From Leclercia adecarboxylata (GTDB lineage: Bacteria; Pseudomonadota; Gammaproteobacteria; Enterobacterales; Enterobacteriaceae), in contig NZ_CP098325.1 of assembly GCF_023639785.1 (NCBI RefSeq), positions 1 to 64,000 on the forward strand: a stretch of DNA of 64,000 nt, in the 5' to 3' direction. Positions 21,087-30,005 of the stretch are shown here, in pieces. The notes under the pieces were generated by a model. That model did no database searches. It was given only the letters and a program-made list of their open reading frames with translations, and had not been told where the DNA came from. A program made the position numbers and the translations under genes. Every line of letters starts with the position of its first letter. Position 1 is the stretch's first letter.

Positions 21087-21497
21087 ATGCGTAACTTTGA
21101 TCTCTCTCCGCTTTACCGTTCAGCCATTGGCTTCGATCGTCTGTTCAATCATTTAGAAAACAACCAAAGCCAGAGCAATGGCTACCCTCCATACAATGTT
21201 GAGCTGGTTGACGAAAACCACTACCGCATTGCGATTGCCGTGGCCGGTTTCGCTGAAAGCGAACTGGAGATCACAGCCCAGGATAACCTGCTGGTGGTGA
21301 AAGGCGCTCATGCGGGCGAGCAGAAAGAGCGTACCTACCTGTATCAGGGCATCGCGGAGCGTAACTTCGAGCGTAAATTCCAGTTAGCTGAGAATATTCA
21401 CGTTCACGGCGCGAACCTGGTTAACGGCCTGCTGTATATCGATCTGGAACGCGTGATTCCGGAAGCGAAAAAACCGCGCCGTATCGAAATTAATTAA
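21087..21497 (+). CDS. ibpA: Small heat-shock protein IbpA
   Basis: 136-residue alpha-crystallin (Hsp20) chaperone that binds aggregating proteins with IbpB for later refolding by DnaK/ClpB. Nearly identical to E. coli IbpA but one Gly shorter after SQSNG. Start at 21087 gives [20 protein letters not shown] and sits after the ROSE-embedded AGGAG; an in-frame upstream ATG has no support. C-terminal IEIN anchoring motif present. Cotranscribed with ibpB. Confidence 0.98.
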   Translation: MRNFDLSPLYRSAIGFDRLFNHLENNQSQSNGYPPYNVELVDENHYRIAIAVAGFAESELEITAQDNLLVVKGAHAGEQKERTYLYQGIAERNFERKFQLAENIHVHGANLVNGLLYIDLERVIPEAKKPRRIEIN

Positions 21498-21530
21498 TTT
21501 TCCGGGTCGCCGCTGCGGCCCAACGATAAA

Positions 21531-21551
21531 TGCTTGCCGATATCGGGAGCA
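21531..21551 (+). promoter_or_regulatory. ROSE-like hairpin between ibpA and ibpB
   Basis: TGCTTGCCGATATCGGGAGCA is a near-perfect hairpin in which TTGCC/TGCT masks a GGGAG Shine-Dalgarno-like sequence. A start-stop ATGTGA follows at 21553-21558. The true ibpB start is about 80 bases farther on, with its own AGAAGAAG. May be a second thermometer or an mRNA-processing element. Confidence 0.5.
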
Positions 21552-21634
21552 TATGTGAATCCGTCAGGATTTGCAGGAACAAATGTGTACAAAAATAAAT
21601 TGTACCCAACTCGCTTCTCAGAAGAAGATTTAGT

Positions 21635-22063
21635 ATGCGTAACTACGATTTATCCCCCCTGCTGCGTCAGTGGATCGGTTTTGACAAACTGGCTAGCGCG
21701 CTGCAAAGCACCCCTGAAAGCCAGACCTTCCCGCCGTATAACATTGAAAAGAGCGACGATAACCACTATCGCATTACGCTCGCGGTGGCCGGCTTCAGCC
21801 AGCAGAACCTCGATATTCAGCTGGAAGGCACGCGCCTGACGGTAAAAGGCACCCCGGAAAAACCGGAAACCGAAACCAAATGGCTGCATCAGGGGCTGGT
21901 TACCCAGCCGTTCAGCCTGAGCTTTACCCTCGCTGAACATATGGAAGTCACGGGCGCCAACTTCACTAACGGGCTGCTGCATATCGACATCACCCGCAAC
22001 GTGCCGGATGCGATTGCTCCGCAGCGGATCGCCATCAGCGAACGCCCGGCGTTAAACAGTTAA
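21635..22063 (+). CDS. ibpB: Small heat-shock protein IbpB
   Basis: 142-residue Hsp20 chaperone paralogous to IbpA; the pair forms mixed oligomers on aggregates. Alpha-crystallin core from about 35 to 125, C-terminal [12 protein letters not shown] as in E. coli. AGAAGAAGA precedes the ATG. 137 bases after ibpA, likely in the same heat-shock transcript, ended by the terminator at 22131. Confidence 0.97.
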   Translation: MRNYDLSPLLRQWIGFDKLASALQSTPESQTFPPYNIEKSDDNHYRITLAVAGFSQQNLDIQLEGTRLTVKGTPEKPETETKWLHQGLVTQPFSLSFTLAEHMEVTGANFTNGLLHIDITRNVPDAIAPQRIAISERPALNS

Positions 22064-22085
22064 TGGGGTTTTGTGCGGCCTGATG

Positions 22086-22117
22086 CCCTCACCCCACCCC
22101 TCTCCCACGGGAGAGGG
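22086..22117. repeat. Partial CCCTCACCC...GAGAGGG intergenic repeat
   Basis: An inverted repeat with inner arms CCTCTCCC/GGGAGAGG and the lead-in CCCTCACCCC. It resembles the left part of the longer nested repeat at 48649-48719. Confidence 0.6.
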
Positions 22118-22130
22118 CGCAAACATTAAA

Positions 22131-22160
22131 AACGGTCATCTTCGGGTGACCGTTTTTTTT
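22131..22160 (+). terminator. Rho-independent terminator of ibpAB
   Basis: AACGGTCA (22131-22138) pairs with TGACCGTT (22147-22154), followed by a T-tract to 22160. Confidence 0.9.
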
Positions 22161-22239
22161 GTGCGCCATCGCCCATACAACCCGCCTGCGCTCTGCGAAA
22201 ATCCCTGCTAATAATAATGTTATTCACAGGGATGCCGTC

Positions 22240-23901
22240 ATGAGTGATATAGCGTTAACGGTCAGTATTCTGGCGTTGGTTGCGGTAGTCGGGCTGTGGA
22301 TAGGCAATGTCAAAATCCGTGGCGTCGGCTTTGGCATTGGCGGCGTGCTGTTTGGCGGAATTTTTGTTGGCCATTTTGCTGACCAGTTGGGCATCACGCT
22401 CAGCGCGGCAATGCTGCACTTCATTCAGGAATTTGGCCTGATCCTCTTCGTGTACACCATCGGCATTCAGGTCGGCCCCGGCTTTTTCGCCTCCCTGCGC
22501 GTCTCCGGCCTGCGCCTGAATCTTTTTGCGATGGGCATTGTGGTGATGGGCGGGCTGGTCACCGCTCTGCTGCACAAACTCTTTGCGATACCGCTCCCGG
22601 TGGTGCTGGGCATTTTCTCCGGGGCCGTCACCAATACTCCCGCGCTGGGCGCCGGGCAGCAAATCCTGCGCGATCTGGGTATCTCGCCCGATGTCGTGGA
22701 TCAGATGGGCATGAGCTACGCCATGGCCTACCCCTTCGGTATCTGCGGTATCCTGCTTACCATGTGGCTGATGCGCATCCTGTTTCGCGTGGATGTCGGG
22801 CAGGAAGCCCGGGAGCATGAATCCACCCTTACTCAGGGCCAGGCGCTGATTAAAACCATCAACATCCGCGTCGATAACCCGAATCTCAACCAACTGGCGA
22901 TTCAGGATGTGCCGATCCTCAACAGCGCCAATATTATCTGCTCACGCCTGAAGCGTGAGGAGACGCTGATGGTGCCGCTGCCCGGCACGGTGATCCAGAC
23001 GGGAGACCTGCTGCACCTGGTGGGGCAACCGGCGGATTTACACAACGCTCAGCTGGTGATTGGTCAGGAGGTGGATACCTCGCTTTCCACCCGCGGCACC
23101 GATATGCGCGTCGAGCGCGTGGTGGTCACCAATGAGAAGGTATTAGGCAAAAAAATCCGCGAACTGCAGGTAAAAGAGCGTTACGACGTGGTGATCTCAC
23201 GCCTGAACCGCGCCGGGATCGAGCTGGTGGCCAGCCCGGACGCCAGCCTGCAGTTTGGCGACATTCTCAACCTCGTCGGCCGACCGGCTTCCATCGACGC
23301 CGTCGCCAATATGGTGGGCAATGCGCAACAAAAACTGCAGCAGGTACAGATGCTGCCAGTGTTTATCGGCATTGGGCTCGGCGTCCTGCTCGGATCCATC
23401 CCGCTGTATGTGCCGGGGTTCCCGGTGGCGCTCAAGCTGGGGCTGGCTGGCGGACCGCTGATTATGGCGCTGATCCTCGGGCGTATCGGCTGCGTCGGTA
23501 AGCTCTACTGGTTTATGCCCCCGAGCGCCAACCTCGCCCTGCGCGAGCTGGGGATCGTGCTGTTTCTGGCGGTGGTGGGGCTCAAGTCGGGCGGCGATTT
23601 TGTCGAGACGCTGGCCCGCGGCGACGGCGTAAGCTGGATCGGCTACGGCATCCTCATTACCGCCATCCCGCTGATTACCATGGGGCTTCTGGCGCGGCTG
23701 CTGGCGAAGATGAACTACCTGACCCTGTGCGGCATGCTGGCCGGTTCGATGACCGATCCCCCGGCGCTGGCCTTCGCCAACAACCTGCACGCGACCAGCG
23801 GCGCGGCGGCGCTCTCCTATGCCACGGTCTACCCGCTGGTGATGTTTATGCGCATTATCACTCCGCAGCTACTGGCGGTGCTGTTCTGGGGGATGGGCTA
23901 A
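22240..23901 (+). CDS. yidE: Putative transporter YidE (AAE/AspT family)
   Basis: 553-residue inner-membrane protein of the aspartate:alanine exchanger family. Two hydrophobic blocks (about 1-185 and 375-553) with the repeated motif GxxxGxxFxxxL flank two cytosolic RCK_C domains (around [10 protein letters not shown]...[11 protein letters not shown] and [14 protein letters not shown]...ILNLVGRP). [14 protein letters not shown] and [13 protein letters not shown] are the paired re-entrant signatures. Start at 22240 gives [20 protein letters not shown] as in E. coli; the open frame upstream is noncoding. Substrate unknown. Converges on the AraC gene 10 bases away. Confidence 0.93.
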   Translation: MSDIALTVSILALVAVVGLWIGNVKIRGVGFGIGGVLFGGIFVGHFADQLGITLSAAMLHFIQEFGLILFVYTIGIQVGPGFFASLRVSGLRLNLFAMGIVVMGGLVTALLHKLFAIPLPVVLGIFSGAVTNTPALGAGQQILRDLGISPDVVDQMGMSYAMAYPFGICGILLTMWLMRILFRVDVGQEAREHESTLTQGQALIKTINIRVDNPNLNQLAIQDVPILNSANIICSRLKREETLMVPLPGTVIQTGDLLHLVGQPADLHNAQLVIGQEVDTSLSTRGTDMRVERVVVTNEKVLGKKIRELQVKERYDVVISRLNRAGIELVASPDASLQFGDILNLVGRPASIDAVANMVGNAQQKLQQVQMLPVFIGIGLGVLLGSIPLYVPGFPVALKLGLAGGPLIMALILGRIGCVGKLYWFMPPSANLALRELGIVLFLAVVGLKSGGDFVETLARGDGVSWIGYGILITAIPLITMGLLARLLAKMNYLTLCGMLAGSMTDPPALAFANNLHATSGAAALSYATVYPLVMFMRIITPQLLAVLFWGMG

Positions 23902-23910
23902 ATGGGGCGA

Positions 23911-24783
23911 TTATTCGCGCTTCGAGGTCTCATTCAATACCGCTGAAGGCGCGTAGCCAAATTTATGCTTAAAGGCTTTACTGAAATGAAACGAATCGAA
24001 AAAATTAAGCATATCAGCAACCTGGCCAACGGTGTTCCCTTCCTGTTTTAACAGGGATAACGCCAGGTCCAGACGGGCGTTAAGATAATATTCTTTGGGG
24101 GTTTTGCCGGTGTAGCGCAAAAAGAGGCGTCTCAACCAGGCTTCGCTACAGGGAATAGCCGCCGCCATGTCCGCCACAGTCCAGCGCTTTTGCAGGCTGG
24201 AATGGAGCGCGGCAATCAGTTTTTCAATCTGGGCTCTCTGGGGATCTTTTTTCCCGTCCGCCGAAATGAGGCATATCCACTGATAAATCATTTTTGTAAG
24301 AAATGCGACCGCCAGATTATTTTTCATCGACTCCGGGGAGGTAATTAACTGCGCCACCTCCATCAGCTCCTGATTATAGCTTTCACCATTATAAATTACG
24401 CTTTGCTGGCGAAGCGGAATATCCATTACGCTGGTTGGAATAAACTCCATCCAGTATTGCTCCCAGATTAACCCTTCGCAGTGATAAGACCTGATATCCG
24501 TGGGCTTTAAAAAGATAATACAATTGCCGGTCAGCGTAATTTGCTCCCCGTCCTGCAATAAGATTTTTCCACAGCCCTGCACGGTATAGACAGCGACCCA
24601 TGAATTAGCAATAAGGGGCTTTTTCTTATCCCGTGGCCACATTACCCGATAGTCTTCATTGGCAAAGGTATGCCAGAGGGAAATCAACGAAATTCCGCTT
24701 GAGATCACACTTTCATTAATCAACAGCGGAATATTGTACGTTGTTTCGTTTTTTACATGCGGATTTTGCAATTTTCCATTCAT
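23911..24783 (-). CDS. yidL: AraC-family regulator YidL
   Basis: 290 residues: N-terminal cupin-like sensor (GCGKILLQDGEQITLTGNCIIFLKP) and C-terminal double helix-turn-helix (WTVADMAAAIPCSEAWLRRLFLRYTGKTPKEYYLNARL, then FHFSKAFKHKFGYAPSAV). Orthologous by content and position to E. coli YidL. Transcribed divergently from yidK-yidJ across 155 bases, so it most likely activates the symporter-sulfatase operon in response to its substrate. Confidence 0.9.
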   Translation of the reverse strand: MNGKLQNPHVKNETTYNIPLLINESVISSGISLISLWHTFANEDYRVMWPRDKKKPLIANSWVAVYTVQGCGKILLQDGEQITLTGNCIIFLKPTDIRSYHCEGLIWEQYWMEFIPTSVMDIPLRQQSVIYNGESYNQELMEVAQLITSPESMKNNLAVAFLTKMIYQWICLISADGKKDPQRAQIEKLIAALHSSLQKRWTVADMAAAIPCSEAWLRRLFLRYTGKTPKEYYLNARLDLALSLLKQEGNTVGQVADMLNFFDSFHFSKAFKHKFGYAPSAVLNETSKRE

Positions 24784-24938
24784 TTTATTTTTCCGCCAGC
24801 GAATTATGAGCTCAACCTGAACGTAGTAGAAAAATAGTGGTTCAGGGATATGACTTTGTATTTTAGGAAATCTGACTGCCTGACCCGGTGATAAACCCCT
24901 ACAGCTGCCGGGACATAATCTACAACAAGGGCTATGAG

Positions 24939-26654
24939 ATGAATACGCTACAAATTTTGAGCTTCGTCGGTTTTACGCTGCTGGTGGCGATGATCACCTG
25001 GTGGAAAATCCGTAAAACGGATACCGGATCGCAGCAGGGCTATTTTCTTGCCGGACGTTCGCTAAAAGCGCCGGTGATTGCCGCCTCGCTGATGCTCACT
25101 AACCTCTCAACCGAACAACTGGTCGGCCTCTCGGGGCAGGCGTACAAAAGCGGAATGTCCGTCATGGGCTGGGAAGTGACGTCGGCAGTGACGTTGATCT
25201 TTCTGGCGCTGATCTTTCTGCCCCGCTATTTGCAACGCGGTATCGCCACTATTCCCGATTTTCTGGAAGAACGTTACGACAAAACCACGCGAATAATTAT
25301 TGATTTCTGCTTTCTTATCGCCACCGGTGTCTGCTTCCTGCCGATTGTGCTCTATTCCGGCGCGCTGGCGCTTAACAGCCTGTTTCATATCGGGGAGTCG
25401 TTGCAGATGTCCCAGGGCGCGGCCATCTGGTTACTGGTGATTTTACTGGGAATAGCGGGAATTATTTACGCCGTGGTGGGTGGCTTGAGAGCGATGGCAG
25501 TGGCCGACTCGATCAACGGTATCGGTCTGGTCATTGGCGGCCTGATGGTGCCAGTGTTTGGCCTGATCGCTATGGGCAAGGGCAGCTTTATGCAGGGTAT
25601 TGAGCAACTGACCACCGTGCATGCAGAGAAGCTGAACTCTATCGGCGGCGCGAACGATCCGTTGCCGATTGGCGCGGCCTTTACCGGTCTGATTCTGGTG
25701 AACACCTTTTACTGGTGTACTAACCAGGGCATTGTGCAACGTACGCTGGCGTCCAAAAGCCTGGCTGAAGGGCAAAAAGGGGCGCTGCTCACCGCGGTGT
25801 TGAAGATGCTCGATCCGCTGGTGCTGGTCTTGCCGGGGCTGATTGCTTTTCACCTGTATCAGGATCTGCCGAAAGCGGATATGGCCTACCCCACGCTGGT
25901 CAATAACGTTCTTCCTGTCCCACTGGTCGGTTTTTTTGGTGCGGTCTTATTTGGCGCGGTCATCAGCACGTTTAATGGATTTTTGAACAGCGCCAGTACG
26001 TTATTCAGCATGGGCATCTACCGCCGCATCATTAACCAGGATGCACAACCCGAACAGTTAGTCCGTGTCGGGCGCAGGTTTGGCCTCTTTATCGCGGTAA
26101 TTTCGGTGCTGGTGGCGCCGTGGATCGCCAATGCACCAGAGGGCCTTTACAGCTGGATGAAGCAGCTCAACGGGATTTACAACGTGCCGCTGGTGACCAT
26201 CATCATTATGGGCTTCTTCTTCCCGCGCATTCCGGCGCTGGCCGCTAAGGTGGCGATGGGGCTCGGCATTGTCAGTTACATCACCATTAATTATCTGGTG
26301 AAGTTCGATTTCCATTTCCTTTACGTACTGGCCTGCACCTTCTGCATCAACGTGGTGGTGATGCTGCTGATCGGCGTGATAAAGCCGCGGGCGACACCGT
26401 TCAAATTTCACGATGCCTTTGCCGTGGATATGCAGCCATGGAAAAACGCGAAAATCGCCTCTGTTGGTATTCTCGCCGCAATGGTTGGCGTCTATTCCGG
26501 TCTGGCGCAGTTCGGCGGATATCACACCCGTTGGCTGACGGTACTCAGCTATGCCATCACAGCAGCAGTGATGATTTACATGGTTTACAGCCGCTGGCAA
26601 TCGCGCCGTTCTGCCACTGTGCAGCGTGTTTGTGACGCTAAGGATAAAGCATGA
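24939..26654 (+). CDS. yidK: Sodium/solute symporter YidK
   Basis: 571-residue inner-membrane protein of the SSS (SGLT) family with about 14 transmembrane segments. Signatures: GYFLAGRSLKAPVIAASLMLTNLSTEQLVGLSGQAY near the N terminus and GAVLFGAVISTFNGFLNSASTLFSMGIY. Length equals E. coli YidK when started at 24939. Its stop overlaps the sulfatase start (ATGA), so import and desulfation are coupled. Substrate unproven; a sulfated sugar or other sulfate ester is a reasonable guess. Confidence 0.93.
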   Translation: MNTLQILSFVGFTLLVAMITWWKIRKTDTGSQQGYFLAGRSLKAPVIAASLMLTNLSTEQLVGLSGQAYKSGMSVMGWEVTSAVTLIFLALIFLPRYLQRGIATIPDFLEERYDKTTRIIIDFCFLIATGVCFLPIVLYSGALALNSLFHIGESLQMSQGAAIWLLVILLGIAGIIYAVVGGLRAMAVADSINGIGLVIGGLMVPVFGLIAMGKGSFMQGIEQLTTVHAEKLNSIGGANDPLPIGAAFTGLILVNTFYWCTNQGIVQRTLASKSLAEGQKGALLTAVLKMLDPLVLVLPGLIAFHLYQDLPKADMAYPTLVNNVLPVPLVGFFGAVLFGAVISTFNGFLNSASTLFSMGIYRRIINQDAQPEQLVRVGRRFGLFIAVISVLVAPWIANAPEGLYSWMKQLNGIYNVPLVTIIIMGFFFPRIPALAAKVAMGLGIVSYITINYLVKFDFHFLYVLACTFCINVVVMLLIGVIKPRATPFKFHDAFAVDMQPWKNAKIASVGILAAMVGVYSGLAQFGGYHTRWLTVLSYAITAAVMIYMVYSRWQSRRSATVQRVCDAKDKA

Positions 26655-28144
26655 TTCGTCCTAACTTTCTCTTCATTATGACTGACACCCAGGCGACCAA
26701 TATGGTGGGCTGCTATAGCGGCAAGCCGCTCAACACTCAGCACATTGATGAGCTGGCGGCAGAAGGTATTCGCTTTAACTCCGCCTATACCTGTTCTCCG
26801 GTATGTACACCCGCGCGGGCGGGCTTATTTACCGGTATCTATGCCAACCAGTCCGGCCCCTGGACCAATAACGTCGCGCCGGGGAAAAACATTGTCACCA
26901 TGGGGCGCTACTTTAAGGATGCTGGCTATCACACCTGCTATATCGGCAAGTGGCACCTCGACGGGCACGACTACTTTGGCACGGGCGAGTGCCCGCCGGA
27001 GTGGGATGCTGACTACTGGTATGACGGCGCCAACTACCTTGCGGAACTGACGGAAAGTGAGATCAGCCTCTGGCGTAACGGGTTGAACAGCATTGAAGAT
27101 TTACAGGCCAACAATATCGATGAAACCTTTACCTGGGCACATCGCATCAGTAATCGCGCCGTCGATTTTCTCGGTCAGCCCGCGCGGTCCGACGAGCCGT
27201 TTCTGATGGTGGTCTCCTATGACGAGCCCCATCATCCCTTTACCTGTCCGGTTGAATATCTGGAAAAGTACCAGGACTTTTATTACGACCTCGGGGCCCG
27301 GGCACAGGACCCGCTGAGTGATAAGCCCGAGCATCATCGCCTGTGGTCTCAGGCGATGCCCTCTCCGGTGGGGGATGACGGGCGTTATTACCATCCGCTC
27401 TATTTCGCCTGCAACGATTTCGTCGACGACCAGATTGGCCGGGTGATCAACGCCCTGACGCCAGAGCAGCGGGATAACACCTGGGTGATCTATACCTCAG
27501 ACCACGGGGAAATGATGGGCGCCCATAAGCTCATCAGCAAAGGGGCGGCGATGTACGATGATATCACCCGTATTCCACTGATTATGCGCTCGCCACAGGG
27601 CGAACATCGGCAGGTGGATACGCCCGTCAGCCATATCGATCTCCTGCCAACCATGATGGCGCTGGCAGGCATCCAAAAACCCGATATTCTGCCGGGCGAA
27701 AATATCCTGGCCGTTGATAAGCCCCGGGGCGTGATGGTGGAATTCAATCGCTACGAGATCGAGCACGACAGCTTTGGTGGCTTTATTCCGGTGCGTTGCT
27801 GGGTGACGGACGAGTGGAAATTGGTATTAAACTTGTTTACCAGTGATGAGCTTTACGACAGAAAAAACGATCCCGATGAGCTGCACAATCTGATCGATGC
27901 CCCGGCTTTCGAAGAGGTACGCATCAGGATGCACGATGCGCTGCTGGATTATATGGATAAAATTCGCGATCCCTTCCGCACCTACCAGTGGAGTCTGCGT
28001 CCCTGGCGCAAAGATGCCACCCCGCGCTGGATGGGGGCCTTCCGTCCGCGTCCCAGAGATGGCTATTCTCCGGAGGTGCGCGACTATGACACCGGCTTGC
28101 CGACTCAGGGTGTGAAAGTGGAGGAGAAAAAGCAGAAGTTCTGA
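26651..28144 (+). CDS. yidJ: Cys-type sulfatase YidJ
   Basis: 497-residue sulfatase hydrolysing sulfate esters with a formylglycine cofactor made from Cys. The modification motif is C52-T-P-A-R (SPVCTPARAGLFTG). Metal and sulfate-binding segments are FIMTDTQATN, YIGKWHLDGHDYFG, DEPHHPF and YTSDHGEMMGAH. No signal peptide is apparent, which suggests a cytoplasmic enzyme acting after uptake by YidK. The Cys-type motif needs a maturase; the anSME-like gene at 28901 is in the same gene string. Confidence 0.93.
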   Translation: MIRPNFLFIMTDTQATNMVGCYSGKPLNTQHIDELAAEGIRFNSAYTCSPVCTPARAGLFTGIYANQSGPWTNNVAPGKNIVTMGRYFKDAGYHTCYIGKWHLDGHDYFGTGECPPEWDADYWYDGANYLAELTESEISLWRNGLNSIEDLQANNIDETFTWAHRISNRAVDFLGQPARSDEPFLMVVSYDEPHHPFTCPVEYLEKYQDFYYDLGARAQDPLSDKPEHHRLWSQAMPSPVGDDGRYYHPLYFACNDFVDDQIGRVINALTPEQRDNTWVIYTSDHGEMMGAHKLISKGAAMYDDITRIPLIMRSPQGEHRQVDTPVSHIDLLPTMMALAGIQKPDILPGENILAVDKPRGVMVEFNRYEIEHDSFGGFIPVRCWVTDEWKLVLNLFTSDELYDRKNDPDELHNLIDAPAFEEVRIRMHDALLDYMDKIRDPFRTYQWSLRPWRKDATPRWMGAFRPRPRDGYSPEVRDYDTGLPTQGVKVEEKKQKF

Positions 28145-28204
28145 CTAAAATGCTGGCGTGGTGGTTATATCGCCACCCGGCAATGACAGCAAAAAGGAAT
28201 GCAG

Positions 28205-28552
28205 ATGAAAATTTCTCGCCTCGGCGAAGCGCCGGATTATCGCTTCTCGCTGGCAAACGAGCGCACCTTTCTGGCCTGGATCCGCACCGCTCTGGGCTTT
28301 CTGGCGGCCGGTGTCGGCCTTGACCAGCTGGCGCCCGACTTTGCAACACCGGTGATCCGCCAGCTGCTGGCGCTGCTGCTGTGCCTCTTTTCCGGCGGGC
28401 TGGCGATCTACGGCTACCTGCGCTGGCTACGCAATGAGAAGGCGATGCGCCTGAAAGAAGATCTGCCCTACACCCACAGTCTGCTGATTATCAGCCTGAG
28501 CCTGCTGGTGGTAGCGGTGATAGTCATGGGGCTGGTGCTGTATGGCGGATAG
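28205..28552 (+). CDS. yidH: Inner membrane protein YidH (DUF202)
   Basis: 115 residues, three predicted transmembrane helices, DUF202 signature RFSLANERTFLAWIRTALGFLAAGVGLDQL. ATG 28205 is chosen (AAGGA seven bases upstream, same length as E. coli YidH); ATG 28199 would add Met-Gln. E. coli yidI, which lies between yidJ and yidH there, is missing here. Overlaps yidG by 11 bases. Confidence 0.92.
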   Translation: MKISRLGEAPDYRFSLANERTFLAWIRTALGFLAAGVGLDQLAPDFATPVIRQLLALLLCLFSGGLAIYGYLRWLRNEKAMRLKEDLPYTHSLLIISLSLLVVAVIVMGLVLYGG

Positions 28553-28904
28553 CCGCAAAGCCCGCCGTCTGGCCGACCCCGGGCTGCAGCCGGAGCGCAC
28601 CTCGCTCGCCTGGCTGCGCACGCTGCTGGGCTACGGTGCGCTGATGGTGCTGGCGATCAGGCATAACTGGCAGCAGGCGGGCCTGCTGTTCTGGATGGCG
28701 CTGGGGGTACTGGCCATCGCGGCGCTGGTCCTCTGGTATTACACCCGCAGCCGGGCACGGATGGATGTTGCTCTGTATGATTTTTCATCATCCCGACCGG
28801 TGCGTATTAAATTTATGATCGCCCTCGCAGTGTTATCTCTCGCATTACTGTTTGCTGCTAGCCACGTCCATCATCTCATTATTTTTATCAGGGATATTAC
28901 ATGA
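28542..28904 (+). CDS. yidG: Inner membrane protein YidG (DUF202)
   Basis: 120 residues, DUF202 family, paralogous to YidH: DPGLQPERTSLAWLRTLLGYGALMVLA plus two further hydrophobic helices. The overlaps with yidH (11 bases) and the next gene (4 bases, ATGA) imply co-translation, perhaps as a hetero-oligomer. Function unknown. Confidence 0.92.
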   Translation: MADSRKARRLADPGLQPERTSLAWLRTLLGYGALMVLAIRHNWQQAGLLFWMALGVLAIAALVLWYYTRSRARMDVALYDFSSSRPVRIKFMIALAVLSLALLFAASHVHHLIIFIRDIT

Positions 28905-30004
28905 CAGGATGTCAGGTTATGGCCAAGCCAGCCAGTTCACGATGCAATCTCGATTGTCGCTACTGTTTTTATATCGATAAACCCCAGCAGCCGAACATGG
29001 ATGACGCCACCCTTGAGGCGTTCATTCAGCAGCATATCGCCGCCCAGCCCGGGCCAGAGGTGCAGTTCGCCTGGCAGGGCGGGGAGCCGACGCTCTGCGG
29101 GCTGGATTTCTTTCGCCGCGTCGCAACCTTACAGCGCCGTTATGGCGCAGGGAAACGTATACACAATGCGTTTCAGACCAATGGCATCCTGCTCAATGAT
29201 GCCTGGTGCACGTTTTTTCGCGAACAGGGCTGGCTGGTGGGGATTTCGCTGGATGGCCCTGCGGCACTGCATGATGCCTACCGCGTCAGCCGCAGCGGCA
29301 AGCCCACCCACCACAAGGTGCTGAAGGCGATAGAGACGCTACGGGCGCACAAGGTGTCGTTTAACCTTCTGACGGTCGTTAACCGGCAGAACAGCCGCCA
29401 GCCGGAGCGGATGTACCGCTATTTACGCGCGCTGGGCACGCCGCATCTGCAGTTTATTCCCCTCCAGGAGCACGACAACCCGGAATCGGTCACCGACGGG
29501 CTGTGGGGCGAATTTCTTTCAGGGGTTTTTGATGTCTGGGTGCGGGAGGATATTGGTCGCGTCTTTGTGCAGCTCTTCGACTCGACATTAGGGGTATGGT
29601 GCGGCTACCCGTCGCAGATGTGTTCCCTCGCCGTCACCTGCGGCCACGCCTTTGCGCTGGAAGCCAACGGCGACCTCTACCAGTGCGACCACTATGTCTG
29701 GCCACAATACCGATTAGGCAACATTCATCACACGCCACTGGCGCAGCTTAATAAGAGTGAGACAGCTATCGCCTTTGGTCTGCGTAAGCAAAGCGCTTTA
29801 TCCGCTGAGTGCAGGGCCTGTCCGGCGCTGCATCTGTGTAACGGCGACTGCCCGAAACACCGGGTAGAGGGCAAAAGCGTACTCTGCGCGGGATATCAGG
29901 CGTTCTTCCGCCATTCTGCCCCGCATATGCGGGTGATGCGCGATCTGCTTCGCCATCACCGTTCGCCCATTGAACTCATGGCCCTGTTACGCCAGAGCCA
30001 GTAA
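28901..30004 (+). CDS. yidF: Anaerobic sulfatase-maturating enzyme-like radical SAM protein (full-length YidF type)
   Basis: 367-residue SPASM/anSME-family radical SAM enzyme. The SAM-cluster motif is C15-N-L-D-C19-R-Y-C22; the SAM-binding GGE is in FAWQGGEPT; auxiliary-cluster cysteines occur in CGYPSQMCSLAVTCGHAFALEANGDLYQCDHYVWP and CRACPALHLCNGDCPKHR. This pattern is that of enzymes oxidising the sulfatase Cys or Ser to formylglycine, so YidJ five genes' width upstream is the natural client. The K-12 protein called YidF is, as I recall, only about 165 residues, so this looks like the intact form. Convergent with dsdA. Confidence 0.88.
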   Translation: MTGCQVMAKPASSRCNLDCRYCFYIDKPQQPNMDDATLEAFIQQHIAAQPGPEVQFAWQGGEPTLCGLDFFRRVATLQRRYGAGKRIHNAFQTNGILLNDAWCTFFREQGWLVGISLDGPAALHDAYRVSRSGKPTHHKVLKAIETLRAHKVSFNLLTVVNRQNSRQPERMYRYLRALGTPHLQFIPLQEHDNPESVTDGLWGEFLSGVFDVWVREDIGRVFVQLFDSTLGVWCGYPSQMCSLAVTCGHAFALEANGDLYQCDHYVWPQYRLGNIHHTPLAQLNKSETAIAFGLRKQSALSAECRACPALHLCNGDCPKHRVEGKSVLCAGYQAFFRHSAPHMRVMRDLLRHHRSPIELMALLRQSQ

Positions 30005-30005
30005 G

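Noticed and set aside
21534..21839. 101-codon open frame over the ibpA-ibpB gap
   Set aside because: Mostly out-of-frame overlap with ibpB and no similarity; only the AUG-UGA and hairpin there seem meaningful.
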